From Leifsonia sp. C5G2 (GTDB lineage Bacteria; Actinomycetota; Actinomycetes; Actinomycetales; Microbacteriaceae): a stretch of DNA of 64,000 nt. A program made the translations under genes and the position numbers. The stretch spans positions 62,001-126,000 of the forward strand of contig NZ_JABFMV010000006.1 in the NCBI RefSeq assembly GCF_013359685.1, read 5' to 3'. The notes under the pieces were generated by a model. The model made no database searches and was not told the origin of the DNA. It saw only the letters and a list, made by a program, of their open reading frames with translations. Shown here piece after piece: positions 44,559 to 53,790 of this stretch. The first letter of the stretch is position 1; each line of letters starts with the position of its first letter.

Positions 44559-44641
44559 CCCCCCACCATCGAGTCCGCAAAGACTGCACGGCCGCACGGC
44601 GTGTCGCGTGCAGTCTTCGCGGACTCGACGGTGGGTGGGGG
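44559..44641. repeat. Intergenic inverted repeat, ACACGCCG family, copy 3
   Basis: Arms of about 31 nt, containing CGAGTCCGC and AAGACTGCACG with three mismatches, pair around a 16-nt loop that holds GGCGTGTCG, the family core on the opposite strand. The repeat fills the gap between two convergent genes. Here the core is in the loop, whereas in copies 1, 2 and 4 it is in the arms. Confidence 0.75.
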
Positions 44642-44647
44642 CGGGGG

Positions 44648-45337
44648 TCAGCGGCGGAGGGACCAGGAGGTGCGGCGGACGAGGGTGTGGCCGCGGCGGG
44701 TGGTGAGGCGGGTCCAGGTGCCCGTCTCGTGGATCGTGACCGGGGTGTCGTCGCCGAGGAAGCCGAGGCTGTCGGCGGCGAACGCGGCTCCTGTCGGGAT
44801 GTACTCGAGGCCCTCGATGGGACGGCCCCAGACCTCGGCGCGGACACGCTGCACGAGCTGCTCGCCGGTGCCGGTGGGGACCGCCTCGGCGACCTCCGCC
44901 ACGCCCGCCTGCGCAAGAGACTGCAGCAGCTCGGAGGTCGTCTCCCCCACCGGCCGCCAGCCGCCGCGCGGCGGCGAGATGCCGGCCCAGGTGACCGTGG
45001 AGACCTCGAGCGGCAGGCGGATCTCCAGCGGCGTACCGTCGGACTCTCCCGCCGCCTCCGCGCTCTCGCGCACCCGCGCCACCCGGTCGAGCAGCGACCG
45101 GATGGGGACGACGACGTCGAACGTCACGTCGGACCCCGTCGCGAAGGTGCGGAGGCCCAGCACGGTGGGCGTCTCGTCCAGGAGACCGCGGGGGTACAGG
45201 ATCGCCGTGTAGACGGCGAGGACGCCGGACCCGGCGATCAGGCGCACGGACCCCTCCTCGACGCGGGCCGCCCTCGACAGATAGGTCTGCAGATCGGCGA
45301 CGGCGAGGGTGTCCACAAGAGAAAACGACTGGCTCAT
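44648..45337 (-). CDS. Hypothetical protein
   Basis: 229 residues, soluble, no signal peptide or membrane segment. It has a mixed alpha/beta pattern (VRLIAGSGVLAVYTAILYPR, DVTFDVVVPIRSLLDRV) and two Trp-rich stretches near the C-terminus. I do not recognise a family. It diverges from the tesB-like gene with only 42 nt between starts, so the two promoters must overlap. Confidence 0.75.
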   Translation of the reverse strand: MSQSFSLVDTLAVADLQTYLSRAARVEEGSVRLIAGSGVLAVYTAILYPRGLLDETPTVLGLRTFATGSDVTFDVVVPIRSLLDRVARVRESAEAAGESDGTPLEIRLPLEVSTVTWAGISPPRGGWRPVGETTSELLQSLAQAGVAEVAEAVPTGTGEQLVQRVRAEVWGRPIEGLEYIPTGAAFAADSLGFLGDDTPVTIHETGTWTRLTTRRGHTLVRRTSWSLRR

Positions 45338-45379
45338 CGGATGTCTAAACTACCAACAGACCACCGACTTGGAGGCACC

Positions 45380-46255
45380 GTGACCGAGCCCCTGGCTTCC
45401 CTTCTCACCGCGCTCGATCTCACCGACACCGGTGCACGCACCAGCGAGGACATCTTCACCGGACCGTCGCAGTGGATGCCGCTGGGCCGCGTGTTCGGCG
45501 GCCAGGTGCTGGCGCAGTCGATCGTGGCCGCGACGCGCACGGTCGAGGACGACCGGAGCATCCACTCGATGCACGGCTACTTCCTGCGGCCGGGCGATGT
45601 GAACTTCCCGATCACGTTCTCGGTCGACCGCATCCACGACGGCCGGTCCTTCTCGACCCGGCGCACGCAGGCGTACCAGAACGGGCTGCCGATCCTGTCG
45701 ATGATCGCCTCGTTCCAGACCGAAGACGAAGGACTGGAGCACCAGGTCTCGATGCCGGAGGGCCTGCCCGATCCGGAGGACCTGCCCTCGACCGCGTCGA
45801 CGCTGGAGGATGTGCAGCATCCGGTCGCTCAGTATTGGGCCAGCCAGCGGCCATTCGACATGCGTCACGTGACCTCGCCGGTCTACGTCTCGGTCGAAGG
45901 CGAGCACGTCGCGGAGCAGGCGGTGTGGTTCCGCACCATCGGCGAGATGCCCGACGACCCCGGGCTGCACCGGGCCGCACTCGCGTACGTGAGCGACTAC
46001 ACGATCATGGAGTCGATCATGCGGCGCCACGGGATCGCGTGGGCGACTCCCGGGCTCAAGGCGGCGAGCCTCGACCACGCCATGTGGTGGCACCGCCCGG
46101 CGCGGGTGGACGAGTGGCTGCTGTACGTGCAGGAGTCGCCGAACGCCGGCGGCGGCCGCGGGCTGGCGCAGGGCCGCATCTTCACGCGCGACGGGCGTCT
46201 CGTGGCGAGCGTCGCGCAGGAGGCGACCATCCGGCTGCCGCGCGCGGCCGACTGA
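45380..46255 (+). CDS. tesB: Acyl-CoA thioesterase II (TesB type)
   Basis: 291 residues, double hot-dog fold. Blocks GRVFGGQVLAQSIVAA and HSMHGYFLRPGD mark the first domain; SLDHAMWWHRP and LYVQESPNAGGGRGLAQG mark the second, with the catalytic Asp in LDHAMWWH. It hydrolyses acyl-CoA to fatty acid and CoA. The GTG at 45380 follows GGAGG (45371-45375). Its stop lies in one arm of a hairpin shared with the anti-sigma gene. Confidence 0.93.
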   Translation: MTEPLASLLTALDLTDTGARTSEDIFTGPSQWMPLGRVFGGQVLAQSIVAATRTVEDDRSIHSMHGYFLRPGDVNFPITFSVDRIHDGRSFSTRRTQAYQNGLPILSMIASFQTEDEGLEHQVSMPEGLPDPEDLPSTASTLEDVQHPVAQYWASQRPFDMRHVTSPVYVSVEGEHVAEQAVWFRTIGEMPDDPGLHRAALAYVSDYTIMESIMRRHGIAWATPGLKAASLDHAMWWHRPARVDEWLLYVQESPNAGGGRGLAQGRIFTRDGRLVASVAQEATIRLPRAAD

Positions 46256-46276
46256 GGCGCGCTCCGGCGCTCAGTC
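46250..46276. terminator. Hairpin containing the stop codons of two convergent genes
   Basis: GACTGA, a bulged G and GCGC pair with GCGC and TCAGTC. The tesB stop TGA and the anti-sigma stop (TCA on the plus strand) occupy mirror positions in the two arms. The two genes are only 15 nt apart, so this is the only candidate terminator for either. Confidence 0.55.
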
Positions 46277-47026
46277 GAAGGTGCTGCGCAGCAGCACGGT
46301 CCCGTCGCCCGCCGAGCGGATGTCGACCGACGCGATGTCGGCGACCGGCACGCTCGTGGTCGCCACCGGGGTCGCGGTGGTGCCCTCGTCGGCCGTCCAG
46401 GTGGACACCTGGTACTGCTTGCCCGCGCGGTCGGTGACGACCATCGCGTAGCCCCAGGCGTGCCCGCCGCCGTCCGCGCCGACGCGCGCGTAGCTGCAGC
46501 GCGAGTCGATGCGGGTGCCCCACGGCTCGGACGTCAGCCGGAGGTCGGCGCTGAGCGGGCTGGGCTCCACCTGCTGCATCACCACGTCGGCGGTCGGGGC
46601 TGCGGGCTGCAGCACGGCGGGCAGCACGAAGGCGCCGACGCCGACGAGGACCGCGGCCGCGGTGGCGGACAGCCCGGCCACGAGCCAGCGGCTGCGCGCC
46701 CGGCGCCGTCGCGCCTTGTGCAGGAGCGACGGGAGCACGTCCTCGCCGGGGCCGTCGACCGCGGCGGGCCCGGACGGGGCGGTCTCGCCGATGACCGCAT
46801 CCGCGGTCGCCGCCGTTGGCGCCGCCGCCGGCTCGGCGATCAGCGCGAGGGCGTCCTCCCGCGGCACCCGGGACAGGATGCCGGGCAGCCCGGCCAGCTC
46901 GGTCAGCCCGTCGGCGCACCGCGCGCACTCGCGCAGGTGCGCCTCGTACGCCCGGCGGTCGGTCGGCGAGAGGGCGCCGAGCACGTAGGCGGCGTCCCAG
47001 GTCGCGAACTCCTCATGCGTGGTCAC
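46271..47026 (-). CDS. Zinc-associated anti-sigma factor (RskA/RslA-like)
   Basis: 251 residues. The N-terminal anti-sigma domain carries the HxxxCxxC zinc motif (His30, Cys34, Cys37 in HLRECARC). One membrane segment lies near residues 120-145, and the extracytoplasmic C-terminal domain is of the anti-sigma-K type. It should sequester the adjacent ECF sigma factor until proteolysis or oxidation. The GTG overlaps the sigma gene's stop (GTGA), the usual arrangement for such pairs. Confidence 0.92.
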   Translation of the reverse strand: MTTHEEFATWDAAYVLGALSPTDRRAYEAHLRECARCADGLTELAGLPGILSRVPREDALALIAEPAAAPTAATADAVIGETAPSGPAAVDGPGEDVLPSLLHKARRRRARSRWLVAGLSATAAAVLVGVGAFVLPAVLQPAAPTADVVMQQVEPSPLSADLRLTSEPWGTRIDSRCSYARVGADGGGHAWGYAMVVTDRAGKQYQVSTWTADEGTTATPVATTSVPVADIASVDIRSAGDGTVLLRSTFD

Positions 47027-47535
47027 GCTGACGTCACCCCTCTCTCCTGCAGTGCGAGCCTCAGCGCCCGCAGGCCGTAGTGCAGGCGCGACTTGACGGT
47101 CCCCTCCGGGATGTCGAGCTCGCGGGCGATCTCGGCGACCGAGCGGCCGCCGTAGTAGGCGTGGACGATGACGGCCCGGTGCTCCTGCGAGAGTTCCGCG
47201 AGCGCGTCGGACACCAGCCAGGCATCGAGCACCGCGTCGGCCTGGTCGCCGGGGGTCGGCCGCTCCGGCAGAGTATCGGTGCCGAACTCGTGACGGCTCG
47301 CAGCGCTGCGCTTGCCGTCGATGACGAGGTTGCGGGCGACGGTGAACATCCAGGTGCGCGCCGACTGCTGCGACTGGTCGAGGACGGACGGCTTCCGCCA
47401 GGCGCGCAGCAGGGTCTCCTGCACGATGTCGTCGGCCATGGCCCGGTCGCCGGTGAGGTGGACGACGTACCGCCACACGGCCTGCGCGTGCTGGTCGTGC
47501 AGCTCGCGCAGCAGGCGGGCGTCCTCATCCGGCAT
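47023..47535 (-). CDS. ECF RNA polymerase sigma factor (SigK/SigL-like)
   Basis: 170 residues. Region 2 includes GDRAMADDIVQETLLRAWR, and region 4 includes GRSVAEIARELDIPEGTVKSRLHYGL. The ATG at 47535 follows GGAGGTGAAC; a long in-frame extension upstream is rejected because it lacks a ribosome-binding site and codes for no sigma-like sequence. A TGAACC-N16-CGTGTA promoter lies just upstream, indicating autoregulation as for mycobacterial SigL. Operon with its anti-sigma factor. Confidence 0.93.
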   Translation of the reverse strand: MPDEDARLLRELHDQHAQAVWRYVVHLTGDRAMADDIVQETLLRAWRKPSVLDQSQQSARTWMFTVARNLVIDGKRSAASRHEFGTDTLPERPTPGDQADAVLDAWLVSDALAELSQEHRAVIVHAYYGGRSVAEIARELDIPEGTVKSRLHYGLRALRLALQERGVTSA

Positions 47536-47551
47536 GTTCACCTCCACCTCG

Positions 47552-47579
47552 TACACGATGCAGCGGACGGAAAGGTTCA
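47552..47579 (-). promoter_or_regulatory. ECF-type promoter of the sigma gene
   Basis: On the minus strand TGAACC (plus-strand 47574-47579) is followed after exactly 16 nt by CGTGTA (47552-47557). The start codon follows within 20 nt. The elements equal the consensus reported for the SigL class, so the sigma factor probably drives its own gene. Confidence 0.75.
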
Positions 47580-47590
47580 TCGGGCAGCGT

Positions 47591-47618
47591 TGAACCGTTC
47601 CCGCGTCTTCCTCGTGAC
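47591..47618 (+). promoter_or_regulatory. ECF-type promoter of the Rieske lipoprotein gene
   Basis: TGAACC (47591-47596), 16 nt, then CGTGAC (47613-47618). It is the divergent counterpart of the sigma promoter, with 11 nt between the two -35 elements. It places the Rieske gene in the regulon of the adjacent sigma factor. Confidence 0.7.
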
Positions 47619-47656
47619 TACCGTAGGAGATGCACCCGCCGACCGTGAGGACCACG

Positions 47657-48079
47657 ATGACCGACCGCGCACCGCTCACCCGCCGCACCCTCGTCACGAT
47701 CGGCGGCGCCTCCGCCGGCACCCTGCTGCTCGCCGCCTGTACCGCGGCCGGCGCCGACGGAAATGTCACGGGGACCGACAGCGGAGGCTCGACCAAGGTC
47801 TCGCTGAAGTCGATCCCGGTGGGCGGCGCCGTTTCCGCCACGCTCGGCGGCAAGCCGATCGTGGTGTCGCAGCCGAGCGCCGGTCAGGTGGTCGCGTTCA
47901 GCGCGGTGTGCACGCACGCCGGCTGCACCGTGGCACCCCAGGGCAAGGAGTTCGACTGCCCGTGTCACGGCTCGCGCTTCGACGCCTCCACCGGCGACGT
48001 GCTGAACGGTCCGGCGAGCGACCCGCTGCCGAAGCTGAATGCGACGGTGTCAGGCGACTCGGTGACGGTCACCGCGTAG
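47657..48079 (+). CDS. Rieske 2Fe-2S lipoprotein
   Basis: 140 residues. The N-terminus has a twin-Arg (TRRT) and lipobox LAAC with Cys28, so it is probably Tat-exported and lipid-anchored. The Rieske cluster ligands are Cys85 and His87 (CTHAGC) and Cys101 and His104 (CPCHGS), with Cys90 and Cys103 for the disulfide. There are no oxygenase or cytochrome partners nearby. An ECF-type promoter precedes it. An ATG 27 nt upstream is less likely because its AGGAG is only 1 nt away. Confidence 0.92.
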   Translation: MTDRAPLTRRTLVTIGGASAGTLLLAACTAAGADGNVTGTDSGGSTKVSLKSIPVGGAVSATLGGKPIVVSQPSAGQVVAFSAVCTHAGCTVAPQGKEFDCPCHGSRFDASTGDVLNGPASDPLPKLNATVSGDSVTVTA

Positions 48080-48101
48080 CGGCGCACCGTGGGCCGCGAG
48101 A

Positions 48102-48590
48102 TCAGCCGCGCTTGGCGAACGCCACCGGCTCCTCGAGGTACGGCGTCCACGCGTCGCGCTCGCGCTCGTTGATGCGCCGCGGACGCTGGGACGTGGCGTC
48201 GACGAGCACGATCGTGGTCGCCGCACGCGAGTACAGCGTTGCGGGCTCGGTGCCCTCGGGCGACCAGACCTCGTAGCAGACCTCGAGGCTCGCCCCGCCG
48301 AGCCGCCCGAGCCAGAGCTGGACGTCGAGCGGCTGGCGGAGGTACGGGATGGGCGCCAGGTACTCGATCTCCTGCCGTGCGATCAGCGTGAGCGTGTCGG
48401 CGCCCGGCCGTCCGTCGAGCACGGCGGTCGAGCCTCCGACCGCCTCTCCACTGCCCTGGCCGCTGTCGTCGGTCACCCAGAACGCCTCGATGCGCGCCTC
48501 CTCGAGGAGGCGCAGCATCTCGGCGTTGTTGACGTGACCGTACGCGTCGAGGTCGCTCCAGCGGAGCTTGATCGGGACGTGGAGTCGCAT
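48102..48590 (-). CDS. Acyl-CoA thioesterase, 4HBT hot-dog family
   Basis: 162 residues. The hot-dog signature KLRWSDLDAYGHVNNAEMLRLLEEAR carries the active-site Asp and the HVNN turn (given here split: KLRWSDLDAYGHVNN). It hydrolyses acyl-CoA or aryl-CoA thioesters; the substrate is unknown. It follows ettA by 11 nt on the same strand and is probably cotranscribed. Confidence 0.9.
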   Translation of the reverse strand: MRLHVPIKLRWSDLDAYGHVNNAEMLRLLEEARIEAFWVTDDSGQGSGEAVGGSTAVLDGRPGADTLTLIARQEIEYLAPIPYLRQPLDVQLWLGRLGGASLEVCYEVWSPEGTEPATLYSRAATTIVLVDATSQRPRRINERERDAWTPYLEEPVAFAKRG

Positions 48591-48601
48591 CGTCCGTCGC
48601 C

Positions 48602-50284
<1,683 letters not shown>

Positions 50285-50344
50285 TCTTCTTCTCAAACTC
50301 CCTGTCGTCGGCACTGTGCCGTATTCGAGGATACCGGCCCGGCA

Positions 50345-50866
50345 CTACCAGTCGATCGGACGCGTCTGCCCGATCAGGCAGGCGCCCGTGGAGAGCACCG
50401 GCGTCACCATGCTGCTGTAGCCGCCCGCATCCGCACCGTTCTGGCCGATCAGGCAGGTGTCGCCGAGCTTCACCGAGAACTGGATCGAGTTGGCCTTCAG
50501 GCCGATCGTCGTCGTGTCGACGGTCACCTGCATGTCGGCTTTGCTGAATCCGGCGGCCACCAGCGCGTCAATGAAGTCGCGCCCCTGCGCGTCGGGCTTC
50601 GCCGCGAGGGTCGCCCGGTTCACCTGATCGAAGTACGGCAGGTTCTGCTGCGCCGTCCCTCCCGGCACCAGCGCGATCGCCGGCGGAGCGGACGCGGTCG
50701 GTGTCGCCGTCGGGCTCGCGGTCGGTGTCGCCGTCGGCGCTGCCGTCGGGGTGGTGCCCCCGACGCATCCGGTGAGCGCGAAGGCGAGCACGATGGCGGC
50801 GGCAGCGGCAGGCCCGGCGGTCACGCGGGCGAGCGGACCGGTCCGGCGGACCACGGAAGACGGCAT
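50345..50866 (-). CDS. Hypothetical lipoprotein
   Basis: 173 residues from the chosen ATG. The signal peptide ends at lipobox LTGC (Cys34), followed by a low-complexity Thr/Ala/Pro repeat (TPTAAPTATPTASPTATP) as a wall spacer. The C-terminal domain has two Cys in CLIGQ repeats. Family not recognised with certainty. The start is ambiguous: ATG at 50875 is also possible. TAGGAT, which begins with the ssb stop codon, lies 7 nt before 50866 and favours that start. Confidence 0.78.
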   Translation of the reverse strand: MPSSVVRRTGPLARVTAGPAAAAAIVLAFALTGCVGGTTPTAAPTATPTASPTATPTASAPPAIALVPGGTAQQNLPYFDQVNRATLAAKPDAQGRDFIDALVAAGFSKADMQVTVDTTTIGLKANSIQFSVKLGDTCLIGQNGADAGGYSSMVTPVLSTGACLIGQTRPIDW

Positions 50867-50876
50867 GCTCCGCATC

Positions 50877-51302
50877 CTATGGGGAGGTCGCTGGGATTCC
50901 CTCGGGAGGGGTGGCCGCTTCATCCACCGGCTCGCCGGCGTGGGCCGCCGCAGGAGAGCGCGTGAAGGCGGAGCGGCCCCAGGTGAGGTCGTGCCCGATC
51001 GACTCGGCCTCGATCTCCACCGTCATGCCCTGCTTCTCGCCGGCCCACTCCCGCAGGCAGAGCCGGCCGGAGACGAGGACGGGGTCGCCCTTGGCGATGC
51101 AGTCGGCCGCGCTGAGGGCGAGCCGGCGGAACGCGCTGACGGTGTACCAGTTGCTGCCGCCGTCTTCCCAGGAGGCGGCCTGGCGGTTATAGCGGCGGCG
51201 GGTCGTGACGAGCCGGAAGCTCGTGATCGGCAGCCCGCCCTCGGTCACGAGGTGGCGCGGCTCGGTGGCGACGAAGCCGCGGACGGCGACGGTGTCGGAC
51301 AT
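50877..51302 (-). CDS. ssb: Single-stranded DNA-binding protein
   Basis: 141 residues, one OB-fold: TVAVRGFVATEPRHLV, SFRLVTTRRRYNR and NWYTVSAFRRLALSAADCIAKGDPVLVSGRL match bacterial SSB. The C-terminus lacks the acidic DDDIPF tip used for partner recruitment, ending instead in PATSP. It is therefore likely a second, accessory SSB rather than the replicative one. AAAGGGGAGACC precedes the ATG. Confidence 0.9.
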   Translation of the reverse strand: MSDTVAVRGFVATEPRHLVTEGGLPITSFRLVTTRRRYNRQAASWEDGGSNWYTVSAFRRLALSAADCIAKGDPVLVSGRLCLREWAGEKQGMTVEIEAESIGHDLTWGRSAFTRSPAAAHAGEPVDEAATPPEGIPATSP

Positions 51303-51426
51303 GGTCTCCCCTTTCGGCGCCCGCCGGGCGGCGGGCTCGAGACCACTCTCGCGGGAGCGCTCCGGCGGCGGAGCGGCCCCGCCGCTTCCGTGGAGAACTC
51401 GGCGGCGTCCCCGCCTGTGGACGGAT

Positions 51427-51951
51427 TCAGGCCGTGACGTAGTCCGCGTACGACGCGCGGATCTTGTTGACCTTCGGCAGCGCGACGGCCAGGCAGTATC
51501 CCTGGCCCGGGTTCTTGGCGAAGAAGTCCTGGTGGTACTCCTCCGCGCGGTAGAACGGGCCGAGCGGCTCGATCGTGGTCACGATCCCGCCGTCCCAGTA
51601 CTCGGCGGCGCGGTCGCGCGCGCCCTCGAAGAGCTCGCGCTGGTGCTCGCCGTCATAGAACATCGCCGACCGGTACTGGGTCCCGATGTCGTTGCCCTGG
51701 CGGTTGAGCTGCCGCGGGTCGTGAAGGGTGAAGAACACGTCGAGGATGACGCCCGGAGGAACCACCTCGGGGTCGAATGTGACGGCCACCGCCTCGGCGT
51801 GCCCGGTGCGGCCAGTGCACACCTCCTCGTACGTCGGGTCGACGACGGTGCCGCCGGTGTACCCGGACACGACATCCTGCACCCCGCGCAGCACGCGGTA
51901 CACCGCGTCCAGGCACCAGAAGCATCCGCCGGCCAGCACGAAGGTCTGCAT
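51427..51951 (-). CDS. msrA: Peptide-methionine (S)-S-oxide reductase MsrA
   Basis: 174 residues. The catalytic GGCFWC motif is at residues 8-13 (Cys10 is the attacking thiol), and TGHAEAVAVTFDP and YHQDFFAKNP match the family. It repairs oxidised methionine in proteins. The ATG at 51951 follows GAGAGGGGAACC. A longer frame upstream is not supported by any MsrA sequence. Confidence 0.95.
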   Translation of the reverse strand: MQTFVLAGGCFWCLDAVYRVLRGVQDVVSGYTGGTVVDPTYEEVCTGRTGHAEAVAVTFDPEVVPPGVILDVFFTLHDPRQLNRQGNDIGTQYRSAMFYDGEHQRELFEGARDRAAEYWDGGIVTTIEPLGPFYRAEEYHQDFFAKNPGQGYCLAVALPKVNKIRASYADYVTA

Positions 51952-52072
51952 GGGGTTCCCCTCTCGATCCGCTCCCACCATTCTGCCTCTCGCCGCGCAC
52001 TGGAATGCACGCATACGCGACACGTCGCCCCGGCTCCGCGGCCCACCCCCTCCACGCCGTTACCATCGCGGC

Positions 52073-52777
52073 ATGCAGTGGTGGAATGACTTCGTCGATT
52101 GGCTCACATCGCCGGCAGCACGCTCGGTGATCTTCTACGCGGCGGTCCTCGCGGTCGCCGTGATCCTGTCCGGCCTCATCGCCGCCTGGATCGCCCGGGG
52201 CGCCCTCAAGGGCCTCCTCTCCCGCACCGACCGCCAGCAGAAGGCCTCCGCGATCGCGGCACTGGTGGATGCCGCGACCGAGGCCTCGGTCTGGAACTCG
52301 CTGACCCCGGCCGAGCAGGTGCTCTCCGACCGCGCCGTCGGCCAGGCCGACATCATGGTGCGCCTGCTCCCGATCAAGGGCTCCGGCATCGCCGCGAACT
52401 GGGCCGGGCACCAGCTCGCCGAGATGAAGCGGGCGTCGGCCACCTTCGGCTACCAGCTCGACCCGGCGATCGCCGAGTTCCGCGACCGCCTGATCGAGTG
52501 GCAGAACAACCCGCGCCGCGCGCGGAAGATCTTCCAGAACGACCTGGAGCGCTGGCGCTTCGAGAACACCGACGGCGAGCGCACGTCGCTGGTCGCCCAG
52601 CAGGACGCCTGGGTCGCCCAGCAGCACCACGAGCAGTACGCGGCACCCGCGACCCCCGCCGCGGCGGCTGCGCAGCACCCGCAGGACGAGCAGACGAACC
52701 CGTTCGCGGCCACCGCGGCTGCGGGCGCCTCCGACCAGGACACCTCGCCCACGGCCCGCCTGGGTCAGCCCGTCTGA
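52073..52777 (+). CDS. Hypothetical protein with one N-terminal membrane anchor
   Basis: 234 residues. A membrane helix at about residues 18-42 is followed by a soluble helical domain (RQQKASAIAALVDAATEASVWNS, FGYQLDPAIAEFRDRLIEWQNNP) and a disordered Ala/Gln/Thr tail. I do not recognise the family. TACCAT lies 6 nt before the ATG, so it is probably leaderless. A strong terminator follows. Confidence 0.78.
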   Translation: MQWWNDFVDWLTSPAARSVIFYAAVLAVAVILSGLIAAWIARGALKGLLSRTDRQQKASAIAALVDAATEASVWNSLTPAEQVLSDRAVGQADIMVRLLPIKGSGIAANWAGHQLAEMKRASATFGYQLDPAIAEFRDRLIEWQNNPRRARKIFQNDLERWRFENTDGERTSLVAQQDAWVAQQHHEQYAAPATPAAAAAQHPQDEQTNPFAATAAAGASDQDTSPTARLGQPV

Positions 52778-52803
52778 CCGCTCGTCGCGAGCACTCCACC
52801 GAC

Positions 52804-52838
52804 ACGAAGGGCGCCGGCATCACGCCGGCGCCCTTCGT
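52804..52838. terminator. Bidirectional terminator between the hypothetical gene and nadE
   Basis: ACGAAGGGCGCCGGC (52804-52818) and GCCGGCGCCCTTCGT (52824-52838) are perfect 15-nt arms with a 5-nt loop, lying between two convergent genes. Confidence 0.85.
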
Positions 52839-52858
52839 CATTCCCTCGTCGTGCGGGA

Positions 52859-53698
52859 TCAGCGGCTGTAGCTGCCCTCGCCCCACCAGCTGTCGAACAT
52901 GCTCGCGGGGGGCTGGCGCTTGTGCTCGGTCGCCCGGTAGCGGCCCTCGATGGCCTCGGCCACCTCGTCCGCGACGTCCTTGCCCTCCAGGAAGTCGTCG
53001 ATGTCCTCGTAGGTCAGGCCGAGGTTGTCCTCGTCGGTCTGCCCAGGGTTGAGGTCGAGCAGGTCGGCGGTGGGCGCCTTCTCCCAGAGCCGTGCGGGGG
53101 CGTCGAGATGGCGGAGCAGCTGCTTGCCCTGCCGCTTGCTGAGCCCGGTGAGCGGCAGGATGTCGGTGCCGCCGTCCCCGTACTTGGTGAAGAACCCGGT
53201 CACGGCCTCGGCCGCGTGGTCGGTGCCGATGACGAGCAGGCTGCGCTGGCCCGCGATCGCGTACTGCGCGACCATGCGGATGCGCGCCTTCACGTTGCCC
53301 TTGACGAAGTCGGACATCGGCTCGTCGAGCGCGTCGGCGTACTCGTCCTCGACGCCGTCGGTGCCGCGCTGGATGTTGAACACGACCTGGCTCTTCGGGC
53401 GGATGAACTGCAGCGCCAGCTGCGCGTCCTCCTCGTCGCGCTGCACCGCGTAGGGCAGCCGCACGGCCACGAAGTCCGCGTCCGTCCCCTCGGCGGCCAG
53501 CCGCTCGACGGCCAGCTGGGCGAGGCGTCCGGCGAGCGTCGAGTCCTGCCCGCCGCTGATGCCGAGCACGAAGCCGGCGGCACCTGTCGTGCGGAGGTAG
53601 TCGACGAGGAAGCCCACGCGCCGCTCGACCTCGGCGGCCGGGTCGATCTCCGGACTCACGTGCAGGTCAGCGATGATCCTTGCCTGTTGTTCGCGCAT
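52859..53698 (-). CDS. nadE: NH3-dependent NAD+ synthetase
   Basis: 279 residues, without a glutaminase domain. The ATP pyrophosphatase P-loop [11 protein letters not shown] lies near residues 44-54, and [23 protein letters not shown] is the family block. It amidates deamido-NAD. TAGTGT (plus-strand 53705-53710) is 6 nt before the ATG, so the transcript is probably leaderless. It diverges from the antiporter gene, which has the same arrangement. Confidence 0.95.
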   Translation of the reverse strand: MREQQARIIADLHVSPEIDPAAEVERRVGFLVDYLRTTGAAGFVLGISGGQDSTLAGRLAQLAVERLAAEGTDADFVAVRLPYAVQRDEEDAQLALQFIRPKSQVVFNIQRGTDGVEDEYADALDEPMSDFVKGNVKARIRMVAQYAIAGQRSLLVIGTDHAAEAVTGFFTKYGDGGTDILPLTGLSKRQGKQLLRHLDAPARLWEKAPTADLLDLNPGQTDEDNLGLTYEDIDDFLEGKDVADEVAEAIEGRYRATEHKRQPPASMFDSWWGEGSYSR

Positions 53699-53790
53699 GA
53701 CGCCACACTATCCCCGGCGCATTTCGGCTGTGTGAACGCCGGCCGGGAAGGGTCTGCCGCCGCCCGGCCGGGCGTCGCTAGCATGCGCGC

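Noticed and set aside
47023-47853. Longer sigma-factor start at 47853
   Set aside because: The extra ~106 residues have no sigma similarity and would span both ECF promoters; ATG 47535 has GGAGGTGAAC.
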